Assembly: GCA_902826155.1 (NCBI GenBank)
Contig: CADEDU010000112.1
Span: forward strand, 10,680 to 17,973
Length of the DNA: 7,294 nt
From: an uncultured beta proteobacterium
Lineage (GTDB): Bacteria > Pseudomonadota > Gammaproteobacteria > Burkholderiales > SG8-39
Direction of reading: 5' to 3'
Part shown: positions 1 to 6,818 of the stretch, in pieces
Position numbering within the stretch: the first letter of the stretch is position 1
Layout: each line of letters begins with the position of its first letter
Made by a program: the position numbers and the translations under genes
Notes under the pieces: model-generated
Told to the model about the DNA's origin: nothing
Seen by the model: the letters and a program-made list of their open reading frames with translations, nothing else
The model's database searches: none

Positions 1-1140
1 GTGCTGTTCGCCGGCTCTGCGGACATCATCATCGATGCGAACAAGAATGCAGTCGCCTACTACCTGACCACGAGCGGCAATGTGAGCGTCACCTCCCGCA
101 ATGGCAATGTCGAGCTCAAGGAGCGGATCGGCTACGACCTCGGCGGTGCCTACAAGCCCGCGTCAATCACCGTGCGTGCGTTGGGAACACCCGCGAACGA
201 TGGCGAGGTGCTGCAAGTGGGCAACGTGAACCATCTGCGCGACATCGCAGTCGCTGACGGCGGCTCGATCGACATCCACGCGACCCGCAACATCCGCCTG
301 GTCGAAGGCCCGGTGACGGCGGCGAACACGCGCGCCGGCCTGGTGGCAGCGCGGGATGGGGTCGGCGGTCGCAGCCTGCGCATGCAATCCGATCGGCTCG
401 GCGTATCGACGGTGAACGGCGTCGAGCGGCTCGGTGATCTGACGCGCGACACGTACTACTGGACGGGCACCAACAGTCGGATCGGCTACGCCGGCCCGGA
501 TCGCAATCCGAATCGCGCCGACGGTCGCTTCGTCGACCTCAGTGCGCTCAAGGAGCGCGATCTCAACAATCCGACGATCACCTCGCCGAGCCCGATCTCG
601 GTGCTGGCGAACAATGCGGCTGTTGCGCCGATCGCCGAAGTGCGCCCGGGCAGCGGACCGGCTGATCCGGGCAACGTTGTCGTGCCACCGGTGATCGCCG
701 CGGCCGATCCTGCCTCCAACCCGGGAACCGAGCCCACCACCACGGCGGGCGCCGAGCCGGCAGTGATTGCGCCACCCGGGTCATCGCAATCCGAGGTCGC
801 GACCGGAGCGGGTGCTACAGTAGCGCAGGCAGGTGATTCGATTTCTGCCACGACGCTCAAGCAGGCTCAGCGTGCCGGCGTCGAGGCAACCGAGGAGTCG
901 AACCGCTCCGCCGACGACGAACAATCCGATGGCGAAGTCGATCCGAACTACAGTGGGGGCCGCGGTGTGGCGCAAAGCGCCGACACCGGACGAGGACGGA
1001 CAACCAGCGCAGCAAGCGACGTGTTCCACAGCAAGGAGCACGTGGTCGAACTGCGCAATTGCACGCACCTCGTGGTGGCTGGCAACGCGTACCTCACGCG
1101 CTCGGTATTCGGCCAGCCACTCATGAGGGGGTGCCAATGA
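1..1140 (+). CDS. Filamentous-haemagglutinin-like (TpsA) exoprotein, C-terminal part
   Basis: The frame is open from the first base, so the true start lies upstream and only the last 379 residues are seen. Residues 20-105 read as short beta-strand/turn repeats (SGNVSVTSRNGNVEL, GGSIDIHATRNIRLVEG) typical of the right-handed beta-helix of haemagglutinin-type exoproteins secreted through an outer-membrane TpsB pore. Residues about 195-280 form a Pro/Ala/Ser/Thr-rich low-complexity stretch, followed by an acidic/polar segment (295-320). The only two cysteines visible are Cys354 and Cys378, both in the last 26 residues. They recall the C-terminal disulphide loop that tethers HMW1-type adhesins to their transporter (known for that family; inferred here). 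The stop overlaps the next start by ATGA, so the protease downstream is probably translationally coupled. A generic beta-helical surface protein is the main alternative. The partner TpsB is not in the window. Confidence 0.72.
   Translation: MLFAGSADIIIDANKNAVAYYLTTSGNVSVTSRNGNVELKERIGYDLGGAYKPASITVRALGTPANDGEVLQVGNVNHLRDIAVADGGSIDIHATRNIRLVEGPVTAANTRAGLVAARDGVGGRSLRMQSDRLGVSTVNGVERLGDLTRDTYYWTGTNSRIGYAGPDRNPNRADGRFVDLSALKERDLNNPTITSPSPISVLANNAAVAPIAEVRPGSGPADPGNVVVPPVIAAADPASNPGTEPTTTAGAEPAVIAPPGSSQSEVATGAGATVAQAGDSISATTLKQAQRAGVEATEESNRSADDEQSDGEVDPNYSGGRGVAQSADTGRGRTTSAASDVFHSKEHVVELRNCTHLVVAGNAYLTRSVFGQPLMRGCQ
1125..1131 (+). promoter_or_regulatory. Ribosome binding site of the S8 protease gene
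   Basis: GAGGGGG ends five bases before the ATG at 1137. It supports that ATG over the in-frame upstream ATG at 1059, which would add 26 residues, overlap the exoprotein gene by 82 bases and bury the hydrophobic N-terminus. Confidence 0.7.
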
Positions 1141-2681
1141 TCAAAGCGTTCATCCGCTGGCTGCTGTGCTGTCTGGCGTCGATTTTCGGCGTGCGATGCG
1201 AGCCGACTTCGCCGCCGTGGGGGTCGGAACCGCGATTCCCGCCGCCGGTGCCGCGCACCACCCGACCGGTCGCCCCTCAGGTTCTCGTGTTCCTCGACAA
1301 CATCCCGGGCATCGATCTTGAAACGGCGACCGAAGCCGAGGTGCTGGCGAAGCTGCGCACGCTTTCCGACTGGCAGCAGCTCGAAGCAGCGTTCGGACCC
1401 GTGTCGCTGAGACGGACCATCACGCTCGATCCGGCGCGATTGAATCGCATCGTCGGGCGCGCGAGAGAAGTGGCGCAGCGCTACAACATGCGCGACTACA
1501 ACCCGCGCTTTCGCAACTACTTCTACGTGGTGCCCGGCCGGACTTCGGCGAAACCCGAAGATCTCTACTGTGCGTCCAAGGGTCTGACCGGCGTCAAGTT
1601 CGCGCGGTTCGTCGCGCCAGCCAAGCGTGCGGCCAGCGCAGGCTATTTGCAGCCGCCGCCGCAGGGCGTGCACGCCATCAAGGCTGACAGTACGCGCGCC
1701 GTCGCACCGGCGGACGTTGCCGACGTCGCACTGATCGACATCGAAAAGGCGTGGCCGGCTTCGACTCCCGGCGGTTACATCTCGCTGCCCACACCGCGGA
1801 TGGAAACCGGTGATATCGGCGATATCGCACACGGCATTGCGACTTACGGCGTGAGCGCGGCACACGCGGACGCGACGGTGGGTATTGCTGGTGGCGTCGC
1901 CCCAGGCGCGAAGTTCTTCCGCTGTCCGTATCTGTCGGCGGCAAGTCCGACCGACACGCCGACGGCTTTTCTTGCCTCGTCCATCCTCGGCTGCGTCGAT
2001 TTCATTCAGGCCGAGGCGAGCGCAACGCCGGCGCGGCTCACCACGGCGAACGGACACGTCATTCTGATCGAGCAGGAGACCGATTTGTCCTTGCCCGTCG
2101 AGGTCGAACCGGACGTATATGACGCCATTCGTACCGCGACGCTGAACAATTTGATCGTCATCGAGCCCGCGGGCAACGGCTGGTCGGATCTTGGCGGCGT
2201 CGCCGGCGCGATGCACGTGACCACCGCCGAAGGCACGGTGATCGTGTCGCGCGCACTCGACGGGGCCGATCCGACTCTGCGCTCCGGTGCGATCCTCGTG
2301 GCTGCGGGCAAGTCGGGCGAATCGATCTACACGCCGTTCGGTGACCGCCACGAATCCTCCAACTTCGGCAACATCATCGACTGCTGGGCGTGGGGTGATT
2401 CGGTGCATACCTATACCGCCACCATCGTCGGACCGGACGTCGTCGTGCGTGATGATCCGTCCGGCTACGAAGGCACATCGGCGGCTGCGGCGATCGTCGC
2501 GGGTGTGGTCGTTGCGATGCAGGGCCTGCGAATCAAAGCCGGTCTGACCACGCGACTGACGGAACTCGAAGCGCGACCGATGTTGCAGACGCTCGGTACC
2601 AACGGCGTCGGCGATCTCGTCAGCAAGAAGATGCCCGATCTGGGCCAGATGGCGCCGAAGCCGTCCGAGCCGATCGGATAG
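1137..2681 (+). CDS. Subtilisin-like serine protease (peptidase family S8), exported
   Basis: This 514-residue protein has the S8 catalytic elements in the usual order. Asp201 lies in VALIDIEKAW, His232 in DIAHGIATYGV, the oxyanion-hole Asn347 in IEPAGNG, and the nucleophile Ser448 in YEGTSAAAAIVAG, which closely matches the family GTSxAxxxVAG motif. The Asp is followed by Ile-Glu-Lys-Ala-Trp rather than the common Thr-Gly or Ser-Gly, a divergent version of the motif. Residues 1-21 (IKAFIRWLLCCLASIFGV) form a basic-plus-hydrophobic export signal or anchor. Cysteines at 11, 12 and 21 are present, but I see no canonical lipobox. Residues 22-190 form a long N-terminal region, perhaps a prodomain. 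The gene overlaps the exoprotein gene by four bases and lies 22 bases before the caspase-like gene. Maturation of the neighbouring adhesin is a plausible role, by analogy with SphB1 cleaving Bordetella FHA, but is only inferred. Confidence 0.85.
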   Translation: MIKAFIRWLLCCLASIFGVRCEPTSPPWGSEPRFPPPVPRTTRPVAPQVLVFLDNIPGIDLETATEAEVLAKLRTLSDWQQLEAAFGPVSLRRTITLDPARLNRIVGRAREVAQRYNMRDYNPRFRNYFYVVPGRTSAKPEDLYCASKGLTGVKFARFVAPAKRAASAGYLQPPPQGVHAIKADSTRAVAPADVADVALIDIEKAWPASTPGGYISLPTPRMETGDIGDIAHGIATYGVSAAHADATVGIAGGVAPGAKFFRCPYLSAASPTDTPTAFLASSILGCVDFIQAEASATPARLTTANGHVILIEQETDLSLPVEVEPDVYDAIRTATLNNLIVIEPAGNGWSDLGGVAGAMHVTTAEGTVIVSRALDGADPTLRSGAILVAAGKSGESIYTPFGDRHESSNFGNIIDCWAWGDSVHTYTATIVGPDVVVRDDPSGYEGTSAAAAIVAGVVVAMQGLRIKAGLTTRLTELEARPMLQTLGTNGVGDLVSKKMPDLGQMAPKPSEPIG

Positions 2682-2693
2682 CGCCGGCTCCGT

Positions 2694-2699
2694 GGGGGA
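2694..2699 (+). promoter_or_regulatory. Ribosome binding site deciding the start of the caspase-like gene
   Basis: GGGGGA ends four bases before the ATG at 2704. An in-frame GTG at 2692 would overlap this purine tract and has no Shine-Dalgarno sequence of its own. The ATG also puts the basic signal-peptide start (MRLLRRF) at the N-terminus. Confidence 0.6.
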
Positions 2700-2703
2700 C
2701 GCC

Positions 2704-5694
2704 ATGCGCTTGCTCAGGAGATTCGCGGTAGGCGCGGGCGCTGCGTCGCGAGCGTGCCACCTGACGGTGGTTTTGTTGGGCGCCCTGAGTGTGACGCTCG
2801 CGCAAGCCGCAACGTCGCAGGCGGCGCCCCCAACCACGCCGGCGATTCGCGTCGATACCGCGATGCACACCGCCCTGGTGCGGCGCATCGCGTACGACGC
2901 CAGTCGCGAACGGCTGATCAGCGCGTCTGATGACAAGACCGTCCGCATCTGGTCGCTTGCCAACGGTCGTCTGGAACGCACGCTGCGGGTGCCGATCGAC
3001 AAGGAGCACGAGGGTCAGCTCTTCGCGCTTGCGGTCTCCCCCGATGGCAACCACATCGCAGTCGGCGGCTGGACCTGCTGGGACTGGGACCAGGCATCGT
3101 GCGTCTACGTGTTCCGCAGCGACGACGGCGAACTCATCCGTCGCATCGACGGCTTTCCCGATGCGATCGGCGCGCTGGCGTGGTCGCCCGATGGCCGCAC
3201 GCTGGCGGTCGGGTTGCAGGGGCGCGGCGGACTGCGACTGCTGCGCACCGATTCCTTCGCCGAGATCGGTCGCGACACGCAGTACAACGACAAGCTGATG
3301 GAGCTTGCGTTCGACAAGACCGGGCGCCTCGCAGCGGCGTCATTCGATGGGATGCTCCGCGTGTACGGCGCCGATCACCGGCTGTTCGCACGGGTGCGCG
3401 TTCCCGGCGCCGCCAAGCCGGCGAGCATTCGCTTCTCGGCCGACGGTACGCAGCTGGCAGTCGGCATGATCGATGCGCCAGTGGTGGTGACCTTCGCGAC
3501 ACACGATCTCGCTGTCGTCGCGCAGCGCCGCGCCACTGCCGGCTCGGAGCAAGCGAGCTTCTCGAGCATCGCCTGGTCGCACGATGGTGCGTACATCTAC
3601 AGTGCGGGCGAGCGCATATCGACAGGCACGAACTATTTGTGGAAGTGGCCGGCACGATCGAATGAGGCGCCGACCCAGGTCGCCCTTCCCACCCACCGTG
3701 TGAGCGAGTTGCAGGCCCTCCCTGCGGGGCGCATCGCGTTCTCGTCGGACGATCCGCGCCTGGGTGTGATGCAAGCCGATGGCCGGCTCACGCTGGATCG
3801 CGGGCCGGAGGTCGCCGACTACAACCAAGGCGAGTCGACGTTGCATCTGTCCGCCGACGGCCGCACGGTCGGTTATCAGCTGCGGCCGGGCGCACCGATG
3901 CGCCAGTTCAACACCGATCGCCACGAAGGCATCGGAACCCATGCTGCGCCGGTACTGTCCGCCAGGCGCGAGGCGCCGGGCTGGCGCGTCGAAGACTGGC
4001 GCAATTCGTTCAGCCCGCGGGTGAACGGACACCGTCCCCAGCTCGACGACTACGAAATCGTCCGCAGCTACGCGCTGGCGCACGACGACTCGGCACTGTT
4101 GCTGGGCACTGAGTGGGCGATCCGGCTGCTCGATCGCGAGGCGCGAGAGCGCTGGCGCGTGAAGCTCCCGGCGATCGCGTGGGCGGTAAACATTGCAGGC
4201 AACGGCAAGCTCGCGGTGGCCGCGCTGTCCGACGGCACGATCCGCTGGTATCGGATGAGCGACGGCGCCGAGCAGCTCGCGTACTTTCCGCACGCGAACG
4301 GTGAGGATTGGATCGCCTGGGTGCCGAGCGGTTACTACATGTCCTCACCGCTCGGTGACCAGTACGTGGGCTGGCACGTCAATCGTGGCAAGGAAACGGC
4401 GCCCGACTACTACCGCGCAGTGCAGTTCGAGCGCGTGCTGTACCGGCCCGACCTTGTGATGGCAGCACTCGCCGGAGCGACTCGCGCGAATACGCGCGGC
4501 GGAGCGGGCACAGCGGCGGGTGGCTTCGATATCTCGCGGCTGCTGGAGATCGCACCGCCGCGCTTGAAGATCGCGGTGTCGCCCTCCTCCACATCGCCCT
4601 CCTCCACAACGCCCACCCGCCCGCATCACGCGCGCATCCGCGTCTCGGCCGAACGCACCGCGCTGCCGATGCGCGATCTCACGGTGTTCGTGAACGACAT
4701 TCCGGTCACGCCATCGGCCGAGCGCGAACTGGCCGCAGACGAGGCCAACAAGTTCGTGCGCGAGATCGAGATCCCGCTGTTCGGCGTCGACAACGAGATC
4801 CGCGTTGAATCATTCACCGGCATGTCGATGGGCGTGGCCGAAGGGTTCGTGCAGGCGCCGTCGGCAAAAGCAGCGAGCGCAGCGCCAAGCGGCGATCTGT
4901 TCGTGCTGGCGATCGGCAACAACCAGTTTCCGAATCTGTCGGCACAGACCCAGCTCGAATACGCCTCGCGCGACGCCGAGGAGTTCGCGGCCACGCTGAC
5001 CCGCCACGCGCCGGGCGCGTTCCGGCGCACGCACGTGCAGGTGTTGAGCGATTCGCGCGAGCGACGCGCCGATCGGGCCTCGATCATGCAGGCCGTGCGG
5101 TTCCTGCGGTTCGCGCGCGCCGAGGACACCGTGGTCGTGTTCCTGGCCTCACACGGCATCAGCGACAAAGCCGGCAATTACTACTTCGTGCCGCGCGATG
5201 CGACGCTTGCCGACATGGAAGCGATCTCGCGCGAGCCGGCCCGTGATCGATACGACTCGCTGGTGCCCTGGACCGTGTTCTTCGAGGCGCTGCGCAATGC
5301 TGCCGGGCGGCGCGTCCTCATCGTCGACACCTGTCAGGCGCGTGGCATCGAGGGCCGGTTCGAGGCGTATTCGCTGATGAAACGCTCGGCCTCGTCGCGC
5401 TTCTCGCTGATCGTTGCCGCCAAGGCCGACGAGGAATCGCAGGAATACGAGCCGGCCCAGCACGGTTTGTTCACCTACGCGCTACTGCAGGGGCTGGGGC
5501 CGCAGAGCGATACCAACGGCGACGGTCGGATCAGCGTGCGCGAACTGTTCGACGCCGCGCTCCCGATCGTCGAACGCCTGCACGATCGCGCCACCGGCCC
5601 GCAGACCCCGCAGATCATCCTGCCCCGATCGCTCGAGCACGTCGCACTGGGTTCAATCAAGCAACAAGGATCGGCACGCGCCGATTGGCGTTGA
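2704..5694 (+). CDS. Exported WD40-repeat protein with C-terminal caspase-like (C14) protease domain
   Basis: The product is 996 residues from the ATG at 2704. Residues 1-35 form a Sec signal peptide (MRLLRRF, hydrophobic core VVLLGAL, likely cleavage after AQA), placing the protein in the periplasm or outside. Residues about 55-350 and 450-530 contain WD40-type repeats, including SDDKTVRIW, VSPDGNHIAVGG, AWSPDGRTLAVG and LSDGTIRWY. A conserved-looking segment starting at Asp535 (DWIAWVPSGYYMSSPLGD) closes the propeller. Residues about 610-720 are a Ser/Thr/Pro linker and a beta-rich, possibly Ig-like, module. The caspase fold begins near Gly730 (GDLFVLAIGNN). His817 in FLASHG and Cys877 in IVDTCQARG form the expected catalytic dyad. 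DTNGDGRISVRE at 936-947 is an EF-hand-like loop near the C-terminus. Bacterial WD40-caspase proteins are a known architecture; the substrate is unknown. It is last in the operon, after the S8 protease. The fold and dyad are clear, the biological role is not. Confidence 0.88.
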   Translation: MRLLRRFAVGAGAASRACHLTVVLLGALSVTLAQAATSQAAPPTTPAIRVDTAMHTALVRRIAYDASRERLISASDDKTVRIWSLANGRLERTLRVPIDKEHEGQLFALAVSPDGNHIAVGGWTCWDWDQASCVYVFRSDDGELIRRIDGFPDAIGALAWSPDGRTLAVGLQGRGGLRLLRTDSFAEIGRDTQYNDKLMELAFDKTGRLAAASFDGMLRVYGADHRLFARVRVPGAAKPASIRFSADGTQLAVGMIDAPVVVTFATHDLAVVAQRRATAGSEQASFSSIAWSHDGAYIYSAGERISTGTNYLWKWPARSNEAPTQVALPTHRVSELQALPAGRIAFSSDDPRLGVMQADGRLTLDRGPEVADYNQGESTLHLSADGRTVGYQLRPGAPMRQFNTDRHEGIGTHAAPVLSARREAPGWRVEDWRNSFSPRVNGHRPQLDDYEIVRSYALAHDDSALLLGTEWAIRLLDREARERWRVKLPAIAWAVNIAGNGKLAVAALSDGTIRWYRMSDGAEQLAYFPHANGEDWIAWVPSGYYMSSPLGDQYVGWHVNRGKETAPDYYRAVQFERVLYRPDLVMAALAGATRANTRGGAGTAAGGFDISRLLEIAPPRLKIAVSPSSTSPSSTTPTRPHHARIRVSAERTALPMRDLTVFVNDIPVTPSAERELAADEANKFVREIEIPLFGVDNEIRVESFTGMSMGVAEGFVQAPSAKAASAAPSGDLFVLAIGNNQFPNLSAQTQLEYASRDAEEFAATLTRHAPGAFRRTHVQVLSDSRERRADRASIMQAVRFLRFARAEDTVVVFLASHGISDKAGNYYFVPRDATLADMEAISREPARDRYDSLVPWTVFFEALRNAAGRRVLIVDTCQARGIEGRFEAYSLMKRSASSRFSLIVAAKADEESQEYEPAQHGLFTYALLQGLGPQSDTNGDGRISVRELFDAALPIVERLHDRATGPQTPQIILPRSLEHVALGSIKQQGSARADWR
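4579..4608 (+). repeat. Two perfect 15-base tandem repeats inside the caspase-like gene
   Basis: TCGCCCTCCTCCACA occurs twice back to back and encodes SPSST-SPSST at residues 626-635, in the linker between propeller and beta-rich module. The unit is a multiple of three, so copy-number change would lengthen the linker without shifting frame. Confidence 0.85.
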
Positions 5695-5704
5695 ACCTGC
5701 TGAG

Positions 5705-5738
5705 TTCGGTGTCCGGAGCACCGAGCTTCGTTCGGTGC
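5705..5738. terminator. Alternative hairpins between convergent genes, possible terminator
   Basis: The 52-base gap between the caspase-like gene and the minus-strand permease holds TTCGGTG at 5705-5711 and again at 5731-5737, with GCACCGA at 5718-5724 between them. The middle element can pair with either copy: six base pairs with the left (loop 5712-5718) or seven with the right (loop 5725-5731), so the two hairpins exclude each other. No T-run follows on either strand, so a standard intrinsic terminator is uncertain, but the position between convergent stops fits a transcription end. Confidence 0.4.
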
Positions 5739-5746
5739 CGCGCTGC

Positions 5747-6529
5747 TCAAAGCGCGCCGAGCGCGCGCCATGCCACCTGCAGGACCAACAGCGCCGTCAT
5801 CGCCCATAGGAACAGGCGCAGCCAACGCATGTAGGTGCTCGTATCCACGCCACGCCGGATGCGTTCGCCCAGGAACAGCGCGGCCATGCCGATGACGCCG
5901 AGCCCGAGCGTGGTGAGCCAGAACGACGCCGGATGAACGCCGGCCTCGAGCCAGCCGATGAGCTGTATCGACTTGCCGGCGACGAAGCACAGATTCATCG
6001 TCTGCACCATCGTGGTCGGTGCGACGCCGAGCGCGAGAAAGTAGATCAGGAAAGGCGCCATCGCCACGTTGGCCGTGGACTCGAAGATGCCCGCCGCGAG
6101 CCCGGCGATCACACCAGCGACGACCGGGCGGCGCTTGACCCAGGGAATCTCGACGCGGCCGAACCGATCGCGAAACAGGAAGAACAGCAACAGCGCCGCC
6201 AGCAACAACATGAACGGCTCCGAAGGCGAGACGAGCAACAGCCGCGTCCCGGCGTACGAGCCGACGATCGGCGCGAGCGGCATGAACCAGAAGCGTCCGA
6301 GGTTGGCGAGCGCGTTGCCACCCCTGAATGTATTGATCGTCGACACGACCAGCGTCGGCAGGATCAGCGCGGCAACCGCCGTCTTGAAATCGAGGATCAG
6401 CACGACCAGCGGCGTGGCGATCAGCGGAAACCCGAAGCCGATCAGCCCGTGGGCGAACCCCGAGGCGAGCAGGGCGAAAACGAACCAGGCGAGCGCCAGC
6501 GCCGACAGTTGACTTAGTTCAATGGGCAC
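5747..6529 (-). CDS. TauE/SafE-family (TSUP) membrane permease
   Basis: This 260-residue, strongly hydrophobic protein has the length and two-fold layout of the TSUP (sulfite exporter TauE/SafE) family. The first half carries the Gly-rich entry GLIGFGFPLIATP (28-40), then LILPTLVVSTINTFRGG (55-71). The second half repeats the pattern with VVAGVIAGLAAGIFESTANV (136-155) and APFLIYFLALGV. About eight membrane segments can be drawn, with a central basic loop (FRDRFGRVEIPWVKRR, 119-134). Family members move sulfite, sulfoacetate, sulfolactate or other small organic anions; the substrate cannot be read here. The start is a GTG at the 6529 end, and I see no good Shine-Dalgarno before it. No upstream in-frame Met was found, so the exact start is moderately sure. 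It stands alone on this strand, convergent with the protease operon and divergent from the leader-peptide genes. Confidence 0.85.
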   Translation of the reverse strand: MPIELSQLSALALAWFVFALLASGFAHGLIGFGFPLIATPLVVLILDFKTAVAALILPTLVVSTINTFRGGNALANLGRFWFMPLAPIVGSYAGTRLLLVSPSEPFMLLLAALLLFFLFRDRFGRVEIPWVKRRPVVAGVIAGLAAGIFESTANVAMAPFLIYFLALGVAPTTMVQTMNLCFVAGKSIQLIGWLEAGVHPASFWLTTLGLGVIGMAALFLGERIRRGVDTSTYMRWLRLFLWAMTALLVLQVAWRALGAL

Positions 6530-6577
6530 TGAGCGAGGGGCGCTGAGCGAGAGAAGCTGCGGCAGGCGCTACGGTTG

Positions 6578-6592
6578 ATCGACCGGGTCGAT
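6578..6592. promoter_or_regulatory. 15-base palindrome, possible operator
   Basis: ATCGACCGGGTCGAT is a perfect dyad with seven-base arms around a single G. It lies 49 bases upstream of the permease GTG and far upstream of the sigma-54 promoter. It might serve the permease gene, but no regulator family can be assigned. Confidence 0.35.
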
Positions 6593-6640
6593 GCTAGCCG
6601 CAACCCGAGCGAGTGGCTTGGGCCGCGATTTCTCCCCCAG

Positions 6641-6659
6641 TGTTGGGTGCGACCCAACA
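6641..6659. promoter_or_regulatory. Inverted repeat TGTTGGGT-GCG-ACCCAACA, candidate activator site
   Basis: The eight-base arms are perfect, with a three-base spacer. The centre lies about 175 bases upstream of the predicted sigma-54 start, within the usual range for enhancer-binding protein sites. The CCAACA half-motif recurs at 6662-6667 and 6687-6692. Confidence 0.5.
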
Positions 6660-6667
6660 TTCCAACA

Positions 6668-6686
6668 ATGCGATGTTCGATCGCAT
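6668..6686. promoter_or_regulatory. Inverted repeat ATGCGAT-GTTCG-ATCGCAT, candidate activator site
   Basis: The seven-base arms are perfect around a five-base spacer, and the dyad is flanked on both sides by CCAACA (6662-6667 and 6687-6692). The centre is 27 bases from that of the preceding dyad and about 148 bases upstream of the predicted transcription start. This supports a two-site upstream activating sequence. Confidence 0.48.
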
Positions 6687-6733
6687 CCAACACCCTCTTC
6701 GATCCGCTCGCGCGTGGCCCCGGCGAGCGTCCG

Positions 6734-6746
6734 CATCAATGTCTAT
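6734..6746 (+). promoter_or_regulatory. Weak IHF-like site in AT-rich patch
   Basis: CATCAATGTCTAT matches six of the nine specified positions of WATCAANNNNTTR and opens the most AT-rich run in this region. It lies between the dyads and the sigma-54 promoter, where a DNA-bending protein is expected. The match is weak and the call rests mainly on position. Confidence 0.2.
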
Positions 6747-6798
6747 TTTCTTTGTTCTTTCAAAGCGTTACGACACTAGGCCGATCGCATATTCGCAC

Positions 6799-6814
6799 TG
6801 GCACAGCTCCTGCA
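6799..6814 (+). promoter_or_regulatory. Sigma-54 (-24/-12) promoter of the leader-peptide genes
   Basis: TGGCACAGCTCCTGCA fits the sigma-54 consensus TGGCACG-N4-TTGCA with two mismatches. The invariant GG (6800-6801) and GC (6812-6813) are separated by exactly ten bases. The predicted start of transcription is near 6825, giving a leader of about 48 bases before the ATG at 6873. Such promoters need an ATP-using enhancer-binding protein, and the dyads upstream are suitable sites for one. I see no competing sigma-70 promoter of similar quality. Confidence 0.65.
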
Positions 6815-6818
6815 ATAA

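Noticed and set aside
1..3. GTG at the first base as a true start
   Set aside because: The frame is already inside a beta-helical exoprotein and no upstream sequence is visible; TpsA proteins need an N-terminal secretion domain that is missing here.
1059..1136. Upstream ATG extension of the S8 protease
   Set aside because: It would bury the hydrophobic signal within the protein and overlap the exoprotein gene by 82 bases. The ATG at 1137 has the better ribosome site.
948..3002. 684-codon open frame on the minus strand
   Set aside because: It runs antisense to three clear coding regions and shows no recognisable domain. It has Arg/His-rich composition typical of a GC-rich shadow frame.
3340..4293. 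317-codon minus-strand frame
   Set aside because: It is antisense to the WD40 region, with no motif or ribosome site.
5933..6517. 194-codon plus-strand frame rich in Arg, Gln and Glu
   Set aside because: It is the antisense of the TSUP permease; the opposite strand has the coherent membrane-protein pattern. The repetitive charged composition is what the complement of hydrophobic codons gives.
6641..6692. CRISPR-like repeat array
   Set aside because: The repeated units are only six bases long, unevenly spaced and dyad-associated, which fits regulator sites and not a CRISPR array.
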